Source: Trichostrongylus colubriformis
Lineage: Eukaryota; Nematoda; Chromadorea; Rhabditida; Trichostrongylidae
Length of the DNA: 64,000 nt
Reading direction: 5' to 3'
NCBI GenBank assembly: GCA_963978905.1
Contig: OZ022259.1
Span: 124,001 to 188,000 of the forward strand
The position numbers and the translations under genes were made by a program. Positions 1 through 10,739 of this stretch are shown piece after piece (position 1 is the first letter of the stretch; each line of letters starts with the position of its first letter). The notes below the pieces were generated by a model. The model saw only the letters and a list, made by a program, of their open reading frames with translations, was not told the DNA's origin and did no database searches.

Positions 1-1
1 T

Positions 2-1560
2 CACTGTTTCAATAAGACTAGGAAAATTTGTGCTTCCTCCTATCTACATGTAACTTTTTCGGTTGATAGTGATGAGGAATTCATGACTCCTGTTGATCCT
101 GCTCTGTGCAAATCACTGACGGAAACAAGGAAGTTCATGGGAGTTCCTCTCGAACAATTCTCGCCGAATACATATGGTTCAGAAAATCAAATCCACTACT
201 CTTACCCATGGTTTTTCGGGGAGAAATGCACAGTCACTACGAATGTGTATTTCGAAAAAGGTGTCATAGCAACTTTTGACGGCGATCACGTAATAGGACA
301 ATTTGGCGATATGGCACATTGCACCATGGGAAGAACCCAATGTATTCCAACGCATGGCACTGTCATTTGGACAAGACCGCAATTGTTAAGTCGGCTGTGT
401 CGTTATGTAAAAGCAGCTAATGGCGTAGCATATGTAACACCAACTCACATAGTACTTAGCAATATCCAATCCGCCTTTACATATAAGAATGTAACATTCG
501 CACCTTCCAAGTTGTACTCATGGTGTCTTAGTCAGCACGCTATCCCAATGGACAATGGAGTTTTCATTGTCCTTCCGGAAATAGCGGGATACAACCCTCG
601 CACTTTATTCTCTGCACATTCTGATGTGGTAGAATCTATCAATCAAAAGCATTTTTACAATTCACAATTCGTACATTTTGCAAAAACAGTAAGCCAATCT
701 AGTCGCATGTATCGTGCTACGCCTAACGCTACTCACAATGCAACCTCAACCGATTCAACTCCACCAGAAGCGTTACCTTTCAATCTGGGTATACTTCATA
801 AATTTATCCATTCATTGCAGAAAAAGTCATTAGATTCTAAAAGATTCACTTTCGGAGTTCGCTCGCGCGCGAGAAGAGTCCGTGACATAAGTCTGAATAA
901 TCATAATATTTTGGATACTTTGTTACGTGCCACCAAAAGCCCGGAAATCTTTATTCCTATAGAAACTACTACGCAAGCTCCAGTGAATATCTCGGCTCAG
1001 ATAGCTCATCATATAGCTCTTAATAGTGAACCAGACTTTGAGACTATGATTGACGATAGTTCAATTAGTCACGAAGAACGGCAAGATAGTAGACAGGCGG
1101 AACTTAATACAAAGTTGCAATTTTTGAAATTCAAGATGGACGAAGTTGTCAAACAAGATTATAACTATTTACTAGATCGTATCTGCTCTCTTATGAATTT
1201 TAAAATACAATCAATCAAAAGCATAGCTCAAATAAATCCGACTAGCGCAGCACGTATGTTGCTGAATCGAGAAGATATATTTGCCTTATCTGCAGGAGAC
1301 GTTCTCATGGTTTCCAAATGCAGAGAAATTATAATAGATGAAATCATTCTTGACCACAATATCAAAGGAACTTGTTATGTGTTTACACCTGTTAGATCAG
1401 GAAAAACACACTATTTCATCCAACCCGGCACACGAGACCTTGTTAAAGATAGTCCCGAAGCTGACTGTGGACATCTTCCATTTGGAATTTATAACGATGG
1501 TTATAACCATTATAAGTCACCATCTGGTTATGCCCAAGTGACAAACATTCACTTTATTTG
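2..1560 (+). pseudogene. envelope-like glycoprotein ORF of a Gypsy-type element, 5' truncated by window edge and 3' broken
   Basis: The frame is open from base 2; the first in-frame ATG is at 83, so the true start is probably left of the window. The product has many cysteines, several N-x-S/T sequons (two adjacent NAT sites near residues 216-221), and a basic RSRARR stretch near residues 260-265 that looks like a furin-type cleavage site, followed by an acidic, helix-prone segment. These are features of a membrane fusion/attachment protein. A transmembrane segment that would suit it lies downstream (about 2062-2140) but in the frame of the pol ORF. The ORF ends at TGA 1558-1560, just inside the second arm of a 214-bp inverted duplication, and a further in-frame stop (TAG 1915-1917) precedes the membrane segment. 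The copy is therefore broken at least twice. I cannot assign the glycoprotein family; the env call rests on architecture, not homology. A Gag or unrelated membrane protein is possible. Confidence 0.55.
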
Positions 1561-1767
1561 AGCTATGCTTTTGATTGATTGTATTTTAAAATTCATAAGA
1601 GAGCAGATACGATCTAGTAAATAGTTATAATCTTGTTTGACAACTTCGTCCATCTTGAATTTCAAAAATTGCAACTTTGTATTAAGTTCCGCCTGTCTAC
1701 TATCTTGCCGTTCTTCGTGACTAATTGAACTATCGTCAATCATAGTCTCAAAGTCTGGTTCACTATT
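1022..1767. repeat. 214-bp inverted duplication inside the env-like region
   Basis: Bases 1022-1235 reappear as their reverse complement at 1554-1767, separated by 318 bp. On the minus strand the second arm encodes the same roughly 70-residue stretch (from NSEPDFETMIDD to KSIAQI) that the first arm encodes on the plus strand, with no amino-acid difference, so the event looks recent. The second arm introduces the stop at 1558 and shifts the frame before the coding-like sequence resumes near 1768. Confidence 0.9.
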
Positions 1768-2052
1768 CACTTGAATCTGCCCAACGGTGTAACTAATGAA
1801 AACTTCGTTTTCAATGCACCACCCATATTTCATTCGGATTTAGCCAAGATTTCGACTGACATCTATCTCATCAAGAGTCATATCAATGCAATGACCAATT
1901 TATACACAGTCAAATAGAAGTCATCGACAAGCAAGTTAGGATCCATCTCGGATAAGCTTGAAAATGAAGTTGCTGACTCTGCCGGATATCTGGAATCAAA
2001 CGCTGCAAATTTTGTTCAGTCTCAAAAGAAGAGAATCTTAGAATCCTTCAGT

Positions 2053-5000
2053 TTGCACACTCTGGTGCAAACAATTGTGATAGTGTCCATCGTCGTCACC
2101 TTCTTGATCATACTAACAGTGTTATACTGTAATTTCGCCATAATTCGGATCCCACTTAGCTACTGCTTCAAAGCCATAGGTATCGCGTTCTCATTCTGTC
2201 TCGCAACAATCTGCAATAAACGCTCTTCTCCACCAAGGGAAGACTCTCGTGTCACGTTCTTGACAAATACAAATCGCGGACACATTAATCAACCGTCAAC
2301 TACTCAAGCACCAGTCAATGTCTCAATACAACTACCCTCAACGATCAACATACCGGAGCAAGAACGTACACGGACGCCCACAGTTCCCCGAGAATCATCT
2401 CCATCTAGATCCAAGTCTCCCAAGTCGAAACCTTTCTTGTCATTCGTTCCAAACGTCGCTTGTATTCACCGCACGGACGCCGCCTCCATGATCTACATTC
2501 CAGCAGTACTTGACAGTTCATCCATAGTAGCTCTTCTCGATACAGGTTCCGCTCTCACGATAATCTCCGCTACGGTCGCTCGGAAATTGAATGCGCACCT
2601 TTTCCGATCAACGATCGCACAGGGTATCACAGCCAACGGAACACCGATGAAGCTTCTTGGTCAATTCACTCCCTATCTTACATTAGGAAATAAAACCGTC
2701 AAGATCACTTGCTACGTCGCTTCTGATGCAAATTGCCCTTCTCCGTTTATTCTTGGTAACGACGTTATACCACAATTTGCTCAAACAATGTCTATCAACT
2801 ATCACAATAACACTATTTTCTTCGACAATACTATCGTCCCGTTCACAACATCTGCATATAATACTTACAGCTTTCCAGAATACCCGGTTTATCTTGCTTC
2901 CAATACATATCTGCAACCATGCTCAGATAGCGTGGTTATGGGCACCACTAAAACATCTTTCCCGGAAAAATGGGAACTTTTCACTTCTGATAGCATGGAA
3001 TACCCCATGCCTGATGGAGTCCAAATTGGGAAAACCCTCTCTTGCCCAAACGTAGATGGTGAAGTAGTCTTACGTATTTTTAATTCTAATGCTGTACCCA
3101 TATTTCTACCAAAAAATACTAAAATAGGCAAAGCTACCATAACAGGAGTAGATATGTTATGGCAGCCCGTATTCTCAGTATACGTAAATAACGACTTTGA
3201 TCAGGAAAATTCTCTGCCTGTCAAAGCATCCGAATATATCCCTCCAGAATCGGATTTCGCCAAGGAATTGCCCCATTTTCCCAGCACCCAACGTTCAAAA
3301 ATCCATAACCTCGTTCAAATCAACCACTCCACATTAAATAATTCACAACTTCAAGAATTTAATAAGCTACTGCACAAATATAAAGATTGTTTCGTCGGAA
3401 ACGATGGAAATCTTGGCCGTTACATAGGTCCCATTACTCATAGCATAAATTTTATTCCACATTCAAAGACCCCAAAACAACGTCCGTACCGGGTACCGCT
3501 AGAAAAACGGAAAGAAATAGAAAGGCAAATCAAAGAAATGCTAAGAACGCGTATCATAGAGCCTAGCACAAGCAAGTTTGCTTCCCCCATAGTGCTTGTT
3601 AAAAAAGGCCCAAACAAGGATCAGTGGAGATTCACAGTAGACTATCGTCAAATTAATGCAATAACAGAAAGTGAAACATATTGTATTCCTCATATGCAAG
3701 ATATCTTAGATCTTGTTAGTGGTAAGGAAATCTATTCAGTACTCGATTTTAAAAGTGGTTTCTTTCAAATACCTTTAGCGAAGGAACATAAAGAACGTAC
3801 AGCGTTCACTTCGTTTCTTGGATTATACCAGTTTACAGTAATGGCTCAAGGGCTAAAGGGTGCCCCAGCTACATTTCAGAGGGTAGCGAACAGCCTTATT
3901 CGTGAACTAAAATCGTGCTGTTTTGCTTACATTGACGATATTATTATTGCAAGTCAGTCGGTAAGTCAGCACTTGATTGATTTGGAGGAAATCTTTCAAC
4001 GTATAAGAAAGTTTGGCATGAAATTGACACCAGAAAAGTGCTCATTCTTCCAAACGGAAGTACAGTATCTTGGTGTACTTATCAGCAGAAATGGCACTCG
4101 TCCTAACCCGAAAAAGGTGGCGAGCATTGCTGAAATCCCATGTCCTGCAGACGTTAAAGCCATAAAATCATTTCTAGGAGCAGCTTCATATTTCCGTAGG
4201 TATATACCACGCTTCTCTATCATTGCTACGCCCCTTAACAATCTTCTAGTCAAAAATGCACCGTTCGTTTGGACAGAATCCCACGAACAAGCATTCGTAG
4301 CAATTAAGCAAGCTCTTATGCAAGTTCCGCTTCTAGTCTCACCAATTTTCGGACAACCGTATATTATACATACGGATGCATCCACAACAGGACTAGGCGC
4401 TTGCTTACTGCAGTACAACCAAAAAACCAAAGGAGAACATCCCATAGCGTACTGTAGTCGTTCATTGAACAAGCATGAGAAAAATTATGCTGTCATTGAA
4501 TTAGAAGCGTTAGCCATAGTCTTCGCGCTGAAACATTTCTACCCTTATGTAGCAAATGCGCTGGTCACAGACCATGCACCCCTCAAGTCACTTATGCATA
4601 AATCAGATCTAGTTGGTCGTCTAGCTAAGTACCAAATTAGTATTCAAGCCTACGATATTACAATAGAATATCGTGCAGGCAAACATAATACTTTCTGTGA
4701 CTTCCTTAGTCGTTATCCACTCCCTAGCATTAACGCTATAGTCACGCAAACACTCCCCTCTCTTGAAGAAATTCAAGAGAGCCAAAAACGTTCTAAATAT
4801 GGCCAACTTTTGAAATTCCTCCAAGGAGAACTTGAGGACCCTCCTCAAGAATTCGACAATACATTGCACAACTATTCTATTCACAACAATGCACTTTATT
4901 ACAATCTGCATAACAAAATTAATCTAATCATTCCAGATGCAGATATGCAAACGAAAATCATTTCGATATTTCATGACAATCCTCTTTTAGGTTCACATTT

Positions 5001-6156
5001 AGGTATTAATAAAACATACAAATCAATAAAAGCTAAATACTATTGGCCAAATTTATATCAGGACGTATCCACGTATATTAATACGTGCCCCGTGTGTCAA
5101 AAGGTGAAAACACCTTCACCACACATAATTCGCGAAGAATTAGGAAATTTCCCGGTTCCACTGCGACCCTTTGAACGCGTCCACACGGACATCGTAGGTC
5201 CACTACCACAATGCCCGGATGGTAGTAAATTTATTTCGATCACAGTTTGTGCCTTTAGCAAATTCATGGTTTGCACTCCGCTGATAGATCAAACTACAGA
5301 ATCAGTTATCAAAGTTTTGATTAATGATGTCATTTCCAAACATGGCATCCCAAAAGAAATAGTGTCTGATCGTGGTTCGAACTATACCAGCGAAGTATTC
5401 TCAAAAATCAATAAAGCTTTAGGCATAACCAATAAATTTACTACCAGCTATAACCATAAAGCGAACGGTCAAGCGGAAAGACTTGTGAAAGTCATAATTG
5501 ACTCCCTCACAGCTTACTGCTCGGAAGCCAGAGACCTTTGGTCTGACTTCCTCCAACCCATTGTTTTCGCCTACAACTGTAGTATCAACGCTACTACAGG
5601 TTATAGCCCATTCTTCATTGTATATGGTAGATGTCCGATCACGTGGAGTGATATCTTGCACGAACTTCCAACAAGACATGTGTTCACGTCGGACGATTTT
5701 GCTGATCAATTCGCCGCTGGTCTGAAACACACAATTATGGAAGTAGGAAACGAGATCGCCAACAAGTCAGCACAGTACAAAACAGGATATGATCTACAAC
5801 ATAAGGTATACCCTAAGGACATTTCCATTGGTGACTTAGTTCTATTACACGACGACACAGTGCGTCCCAAGCTCACAAATCAATGGAAAGGCCCTTTTCT
5901 TGTTGAGGAAGTTAATCGTCCCAACATTTCCATTACTAATATTGTAGGTCGTGCTACACGACAAGTTGTGCATATAAATCGTCTGAAGTTGTATTGCCCA
6001 CGTTCATTGTCAGTTAGCGTTTCCAACTCTAACCAACAACCAATTCCACCAATCAATGAGGAAACACCAGCTGCCAATCAACAGCCTATAATAAGACGTT
6101 CGCGTCGTCTTCAGGAAAAGCAGTCAGTTGCAATAGATCAGCTTTCGGATGATTAA
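2053..6156 (+). CDS. pol: Gypsy-type retrotransposon Pol: membrane-anchored N-terminus, aspartic protease, RT, RNase H, integrase
   Basis: One uninterrupted 1,367-residue ORF (TTG is its first possible start; the frame is open upstream to the stop at 1915). In order: a hydrophobic membrane span (residues about 4-32); a Ser/Pro-rich linker; retropepsin with LLDTGS near residue 161; reverse transcriptase (about 480-650) with catalytic YIDDII near 626; RNase H with HTDAS near 772; an HHCC zinc finger (about 980-1017); an integrase D,D35E core (HTD near 1046, SDRGSN near 1106, GQAER near 1142); and a GPF module (WKGPF near 1279). The domain order PR-RT-RH-IN is that of Ty3/Gypsy. All catalytic residues are present and there is no internal stop, so the enzyme part looks intact. 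The transmembrane span fused ahead of the protease is unusual; it may be the end of the env-like protein carried in the same reading frame. No gag is visible; it may lie left of the window. Confidence 0.93.
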   Translation: MHTLVQTIVIVSIVVTFLIILTVLYCNFAIIRIPLSYCFKAIGIAFSFCLATICNKRSSPPREDSRVTFLTNTNRGHINQPSTTQAPVNVSIQLPSTINIPEQERTRTPTVPRESSPSRSKSPKSKPFLSFVPNVACIHRTDAASMIYIPAVLDSSSIVALLDTGSALTIISATVARKLNAHLFRSTIAQGITANGTPMKLLGQFTPYLTLGNKTVKITCYVASDANCPSPFILGNDVIPQFAQTMSINYHNNTIFFDNTIVPFTTSAYNTYSFPEYPVYLASNTYLQPCSDSVVMGTTKTSFPEKWELFTSDSMEYPMPDGVQIGKTLSCPNVDGEVVLRIFNSNAVPIFLPKNTKIGKATITGVDMLWQPVFSVYVNNDFDQENSLPVKASEYIPPESDFAKELPHFPSTQRSKIHNLVQINHSTLNNSQLQEFNKLLHKYKDCFVGNDGNLGRYIGPITHSINFIPHSKTPKQRPYRVPLEKRKEIERQIKEMLRTRIIEPSTSKFASPIVLVKKGPNKDQWRFTVDYRQINAITESETYCIPHMQDILDLVSGKEIYSVLDFKSGFFQIPLAKEHKERTAFTSFLGLYQFTVMAQGLKGAPATFQRVANSLIRELKSCCFAYIDDIIIASQSVSQHLIDLEEIFQRIRKFGMKLTPEKCSFFQTEVQYLGVLISRNGTRPNPKKVASIAEIPCPADVKAIKSFLGAASYFRRYIPRFSIIATPLNNLLVKNAPFVWTESHEQAFVAIKQALMQVPLLVSPIFGQPYIIHTDASTTGLGACLLQYNQKTKGEHPIAYCSRSLNKHEKNYAVIELEALAIVFALKHFYPYVANALVTDHAPLKSLMHKSDLVGRLAKYQISIQAYDITIEYRAGKHNTFCDFLSRYPLPSINAIVTQTLPSLEEIQESQKRSKYGQLLKFLQGELEDPPQEFDNTLHNYSIHNNALYYNLHNKINLIIPDADMQTKIISIFHDNPLLGSHLGINKTYKSIKAKYYWPNLYQDVSTYINTCPVCQKVKTPSPHIIREELGNFPVPLRPFERVHTDIVGPLPQCPDGSKFISITVCAFSKFMVCTPLIDQTTESVIKVLINDVISKHGIPKEIVSDRGSNYTSEVFSKINKALGITNKFTTSYNHKANGQAERLVKVIIDSLTAYCSEARDLWSDFLQPIVFAYNCSINATTGYSPFFIVYGRCPITWSDILHELPTRHVFTSDDFADQFAAGLKHTIMEVGNEIANKSAQYKTGYDLQHKVYPKDISIGDLVLLHDDTVRPKLTNQWKGPFLVEEVNRPNISITNIVGRATRQVVHINRLKLYCPRSLSVSVSNSNQQPIPPINEETPAANQQPIIRRSRRLQEKQSVAIDQLSDD

Positions 6157-6162
6157 AGGGGT
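6153..6162 (+). other. candidate polypurine tract
   Basis: A short purine run (TTAAAGGGG) overlaps the pol stop codon and lies about 8 bp before a TG dinucleotide that could open the 3' LTR. Polypurine tracts prime plus-strand synthesis in LTR elements. Position is the only support. Confidence 0.4.
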
Positions 6163-6169
6163 TTCTAAC

Positions 6170-7384
6170 TGTTCATTCAAAACAGTTCGCCCTTAGGTCA
6201 GTTTGTTTTCCTTCATTTCTCGCCGCACTGCCGCAATATAAAAGAACATTCTTTGAATAGGCGGTTCAAAGAATCTAAAAAGCGTTCAAAACAAACACTA
6301 TTTGCAATAATCTTACGCCCTTGTACTAATCGAAATGTGTGTCCACACAGATTAGTACTTGTATCGTTTTTTTCTTTTACATAAGTTAGTCGCTGATCCA
6401 CAAATCTCAAAGACTAACTTTTGTCTCGTTATACTATTTTTTTCTTGCAAAATTAGCTTCAAATGTGCCCTATAACTACCTTATTACCACCATTTTTTTT
6501 GTTCAAACGAAGAAAAAAAAAAGGGCTATACATCAACATTATACCTTATTTTTGCCTTTTCACAAATTGTTTTAACTCGTAAAGTTCCATCCTTTTCAAT
6601 GTACTGCTACAGTAGAAATTCTTGGGTTAAAACTTACAAAATGTATGAGGATAACTCGTAGAATAGGATTTCTTTCAAATTGTATTTCTTGTAATTGCTT
6701 TACCCCACCATCGTCATTTTTCGATCCTGAACCGATTCATTCTGCCACTCAGTATCGGTTCCTATTTTTCACGCCATAAGAAGCTCGAGGACGAGCTCAT
6801 TTCTCGAGGGAGTGAGTGCACTGGTATTCTCACTTCACCAGTTGTACCTCTATGTCCATTGTGCCTTTTTATCTACCGTATACCGCTTCTCCATCAGCCT
6901 TCAGTGGTTAGTATCCGTCATGTGTGTCCAATTAGAATACTTCCATGGCGATAGGAGTAATCAAGAGGTCATGAGAATAGACGTAGCCTTGTAGCGGCTC
7001 TCTAAACTCAGTGACGTTTTTTCCGTATGTCATCATTCATAATTACTCACCAATGCTCCCCAGTCGTTGTATGAATACATGGAGCGTTCGCATAATGGAA
7101 TGGTATCCTAAGCTCGAGGACGAGCTTACTGAAGGAATGGAGATGTCGGGTCCGAGCCGTGAGTAGCGAGGCCACCCAAGTGCCCCGCACGTGCCACCCA
7201 CGGCGCAGCAGCTGGCAGAGGTCAACGGAGGTGAACGGAGGGCAGTCGTGATGGTCGCCTGACCATAGCCCGTCGTGTGCTTTCCCTCGTCTTCCCCCCT
7301 TTCTATCCCGTATTTTAGTATTATGTATATTATGTAATAAATATGTATAGCCAGTTCTCTTGTAATAAATTCCATACCGCTACA
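6170..7384 (+). repeat. candidate 3' LTR of the Gypsy-type element (about 1.2 kb)
   Basis: The block starts with TG just after the purine tract and could end with CA near 7383. It contains a TATAAAAG box at about 6237 and an AATAAA signal near 7336. Within it GCTCGAGGACGAGCT occurs at about 6783 and again, almost unchanged, at about 7112. The 5' LTR is outside the window, so the boundaries cannot be confirmed by comparison. Confidence 0.4.
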
Positions 7385-7428
7385 CACCCTTCAGGTTTAG
7401 GTTAGGCCAGCCTATAATCTGATAGGAG

Positions 7429-7513
7429 TTTGTGCAATGGCGGCCACTTGAACTCGTCCACACTACGTCTGTTCTACCGTAGGCCAAAATTACCTCCTTC
7501 TGGTGTCTTTAAT
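7429..7513 (+). repeat. solo 3' end of a TTAA-flanked inverted-repeat element
   Basis: About 85 bp matching the last 85 bp of the copies at 7509-7972 and 17914-18379 (shared TGTGCAATGGCGGCCACTTG). Its last bases overlap the start of the next full copy, giving a fused tail-to-head arrangement. Confidence 0.7.
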
Positions 7514-7972
7514 GGAACCGGAAGGGGTCTGAAACAAGAGGAAGATGCAAGGAAATGAGCATTTTGTAAGGAACACTCAAGGTTAGAAGCGGTAATGGGC
7601 GAAAAAACCCGGACTCAGAAGCGCGACGCTGCGGTGTGTATTCGCATCCCATTCGCATCCACGCATCCCTTTCCGAGTTGTCCGCTGTAGGCGACGGGCC
7701 GCGGGCCAACGTTGGTTGTAGCACCTGACTCCCAGCGCAGTGGAGTGGCCATTCCCAACTACATGAGAATTCATGTGAGTACATCTAGGAACATATAAGA
7801 CAGGACAAAGGAAAAAGTAAAAGGGAAAAACAAATTTATAACAGAAACATCTCCTCGTGGCACCATGCCAAGTCGTTAAATTGGCGAATTTGTGCAATGG
7901 CGACCACTTAAACTCGTACACACTACGTCTGTTTTACCGTAAGCCAAAATTACCCCCTTCCGGTGTCTTTAG
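7509..7972 (+). mobile_element. non-autonomous inverted-repeat DNA element, copy 1 (about 465 bp)
   Basis: Begins TTAATGGAACCGGAAGGGG and ends CCCCCTTCCGGTGTCTTTA, the two ends being imperfect inverted repeats. It aligns along its whole length with 17914-18379 (shared internal GTTGTAGCACCTGACTCCCA). It has no credible ORF. A second copy sits in an Hsp110 intron. Confidence 0.75.
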
Positions 7973-8750
7973 TACAGCAAACTCGGGGGACGGCCGATTC
8001 CATGGTCACGCCCAGTGCGTCGCGTTGCAAACGCCGCGCGCGGTCACTTGCGCGGCGATGGCGATGGAGAGCTTAACCAAAGAGAGTTCGTTGTTTTGAA
8101 TGTCGTATAGGACGAAAACGTTCCACGACACCATTCAGTATAACTGCAACGAGCAACACGACAGTTTTCTAAGTCACAATACTTTGCCCACAGTTGTTCT
8201 CATAAAAGTCAGTTCACGAAGTTAACGTCCAGGATGGGTACGAAAGACTAGGGAATTGTAGGTTTCCCGCAGGAAAAATTCTATCGCAAACATCGTAACT
8301 AGCCTTCCGGTGCCATAATACGTTTTTTCTGAATTCGATTTTTATAATAACTTACAGTTGATTAGCATTGAAGAGTAGCTTTCAGAGTTTATGATCATAG
8401 CAAGTAAGCGCGATAAATAACAATTCCGATAATTTCATTGATCCTGTCGTCGTCGACGACGACCCCTGCTATCTTCTGTAATCGTCAGACCCCTCTCTCC
8501 CTCGTTGAGGGGGGAGGAGTTGGGCAGTGCGGCCAAAGTAAGCACTCCTCTATTTTACGGTGATAGGGAACGGCGCCCTCACCACCTTTCTCGATCTCGC
8601 ACTCTACGTTATTGATAAACAATTCCACTGAACCGCCTTTATTCATTTATTACATCGCAAGGGCCACCATACCCTAAAGTCTCACGCACCCATCTACACA
8701 GATCCTGTGATTAGGCACGGTCCCACAGACAAGCGGCGCATGCTTGCGGC
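7973..8750. other. spacer without recognisable gene
   Basis: No convincing exon, RNA gene or repeat copy recognised; short ORFs here lack splice context. A GC-rich palindromic patch (CGTCGTCGACGACGAC near 8450) is the only notable feature. Confidence 0.5.
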
Positions 8751-9510
8751 GCGTGCTAGGTGGCGTCTCAACTACCATTGGGAGACTGCCGTCATTCGCT
8801 GCCCCTTGCAGCTAATTCGCCGATGAGACGCACGGGCCGTAGCTGCCACCCTAATGCCGACATCCAACGCACTTCTTCGTTGGACAAATGGCCCATATCA
8901 CCTAACCCTCAGATTTTCATGAATGATAAATACCTCATAGAGGACCTGTCGAACAAACATTGCAAATTATTCAGTTTTGTGAACCTGATTCTCCCCTCTT
9001 TCGGCTTTTTTTTCTCATATCCTCTCATTTTGAATGCAAGGAAACTGCTTGTTTATTCAGAGTGGTTATACATCCACTTTAGAGTTGTGATTAAACCACT
9101 TCTCAATAATTTGCAATGATTGTTTAACAAGTTTCTAAATGTGATAATTATTAGTTTAGAAAATCTGAGGGTTCGGTTATGTGGACGAGTTGTCGGACGC
9201 CAAAGATGCGTCGGTGATTGCGTTAGGGTGGCAGCTACGACGCATGCGCCCCTTTGGCGAATTAGCTGCCAGGGGTCGCACCAACGACATGGGTGTGTAT
9301 CGTTAGGACAGAAACGTCGCGTGGCCGTGTTCGGCACGCGACGGGATGGTGCGAGCTAGCGCGCCGTATTGGATGGGTCTTGAAGCGATGACGGTGCTCT
9401 ACGCCTCATTCTAGGCGTAATCGCTTCAGGACTCAACACCATCCCGTCGCGTGTTGAACACGGCCACGTGACGTTTCTGTCCTAACGATATACACCCCCA
9501 ACGACATACA
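8750..9510. repeat. nested foldback elements
   Basis: Two overlapping inverted-repeat structures. In the first, about 8800-8920 pairs with 9160-9290 (GCAGCTAATTCGCC against GGCGAATTAGCTGC; CCTCAGATTTTC against GAAAATCTGAGG), with a smaller hairpin near 9040-9140 in the loop. In the second, about 9287-9375 pairs with 9415-9500 (ATCGTTAGGACAGAAACGT against ACGTTTCTGTCCTAACGAT). No coding content. Probably non-autonomous transposons. Confidence 0.7.
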
Positions 9511-9959
9511 CCCTCACCGTTTGGCACGACGGCGGGCGATGCTGCCTTGCGTTGCTCACTGTGCTCAAACTAGGGTAACCTTGCCGGCACTTCACCAACA
9601 CATTAACAGCGAGCGCATCATTTCGCCCACCTAGTGTGTGACCATGCGGGGGGACAGAAAGTGGGAACCGGCTTAAGATGATGGTAGAGTGACAGCAAGG
9701 TTACTCTCGTCGAAGTGCAATGGTAGCTGCGTAGGCCATTGATCACCGTCTTGTCGCAGACGCCGGTGAGTTTTCTTTCCCCCCTCCCCTCCACCGGCTT
9801 ACTACGCCCACTGCGCATTGCAGAAAAAAGAAATCGTCGGTACGCCCATTCGATACGTAGAATCTCGGAGAAGGGCGTAAGGATCGTGGGAAACCGCGCG
9901 CGGCAATTTCTGGGCGACTTCGATGACGCGTGGTACGGTGCCCGCGACGCGTTTCGCAC
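9511..9959. other. spacer without recognisable gene
   Basis: ORFs exist on both strands but show no family similarity or splice pattern. Ends at the TAA duplication that opens the outer MITE. Confidence 0.4.
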
Positions 9960-9962
9960 TAA

Positions 9963-10739
9963 GGCTGCGTTCATACCAAATTGAATGAGAGTTTTGGCGC
10001 ACTCGCGTCATGCATGAGATACGTGTCGATCAGACAGAAAATGAGAATATTGGCGCATCCGTGATTTTGGATATTTGCCATAACAGAAGAAGATCAAGAA
10101 ATGGAAAGGCTGCGTTCATACCAAATTGAATGAGAGTTTTGGCGCATTCGCGTCATGCATGAGATACGTATCGATCAGAAAATGAGAGTATTGGCGCATC
10201 GGCGCATCGGCGCATTGGCGGATCGGCGCATCCGCGATTTGAGAGAATTAGCGCATTCGCGTGATTGATAACATACATATCGATCGAAAAAGTGAGAGTA
10301 TTGGCGCATCGGCGCATTGGCGTATAGGCGCATCCGCGCATCCGCGATTTGAGAGAATTGGCGCATTCGCGTGATGGATAGGATACATATCGATTGAAAA
10401 ATGAGAGTATTGGCGCATCCGCGATTTTGGATATTTGCCATAACAGAAAAAGATCAAGAAATGAAAAGAGAAGAAAAAGAAATCAACCGCACGTTGGCAC
10501 GTGCCGCGTTCAAAAGGGTGACGTGGCACGCCAATTCTCTCAAATCGCGGATGCGCCGATGCGCCGATGCACCAAAACTCTCATTCGATTTGGTATGAAC
10601 GCAACCAAAGAGCAGAAAAAGAAATCAACCGCACGTTGGCATGCGTCGCATTCAGAAGGGTTACGTGGCACGTCAATTCTCTCAAATCGCGGTGCGCCGA
10701 TGCGCCATATCCCTCATTCGATTTGGTATGAACGCAACC
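9963..10739. mobile_element. outer MITE (family A), split by a younger copy of itself
   Basis: Terminal inverted repeats start GGCTGCGTTCATACCAAAT and end with the complement. TAA is duplicated at 9960-9962 and 10740-10742. The interior is interrupted at 10108-10606 by another full copy; deleting that insert and one AAA restores continuity with other family members. The interior is rich in 20-bp units around GGCGCATCCGCGATTTGAGA. The 3-bp duplication and GGC-starting ends suggest PIF/Harbinger ancestry. Confidence 0.85.
10108..10606. mobile_element. inner MITE (family A), 499 bp, apparently identical to 48908-49406
   Basis: Full-length 499-bp element with terminal inverted repeats, flanked by AAA (10105-10107 and 10607-10609). 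Reading line against line I found no difference from the copy at 48908-49406. The repeated ORFs over it (62, 88 and 93 residues on the minus strand) are repeat-encoded artefacts, not genes. Confidence 0.93.

Noticed and set aside
1549..1833. 94-aa minus-strand gene in the env-like region
   Set aside because: It is the inverted copy of bases 1022-1235 read on the other strand.
10153..10529. Minus-strand ORFs of 62, 88 and 93 aa, repeated exactly at 48953-49329, as a conserved gene pair
   Set aside because: They lie entirely inside the two 499-bp MITE copies and are made of 20-bp repeat units; identity reflects transposition, not protein conservation.
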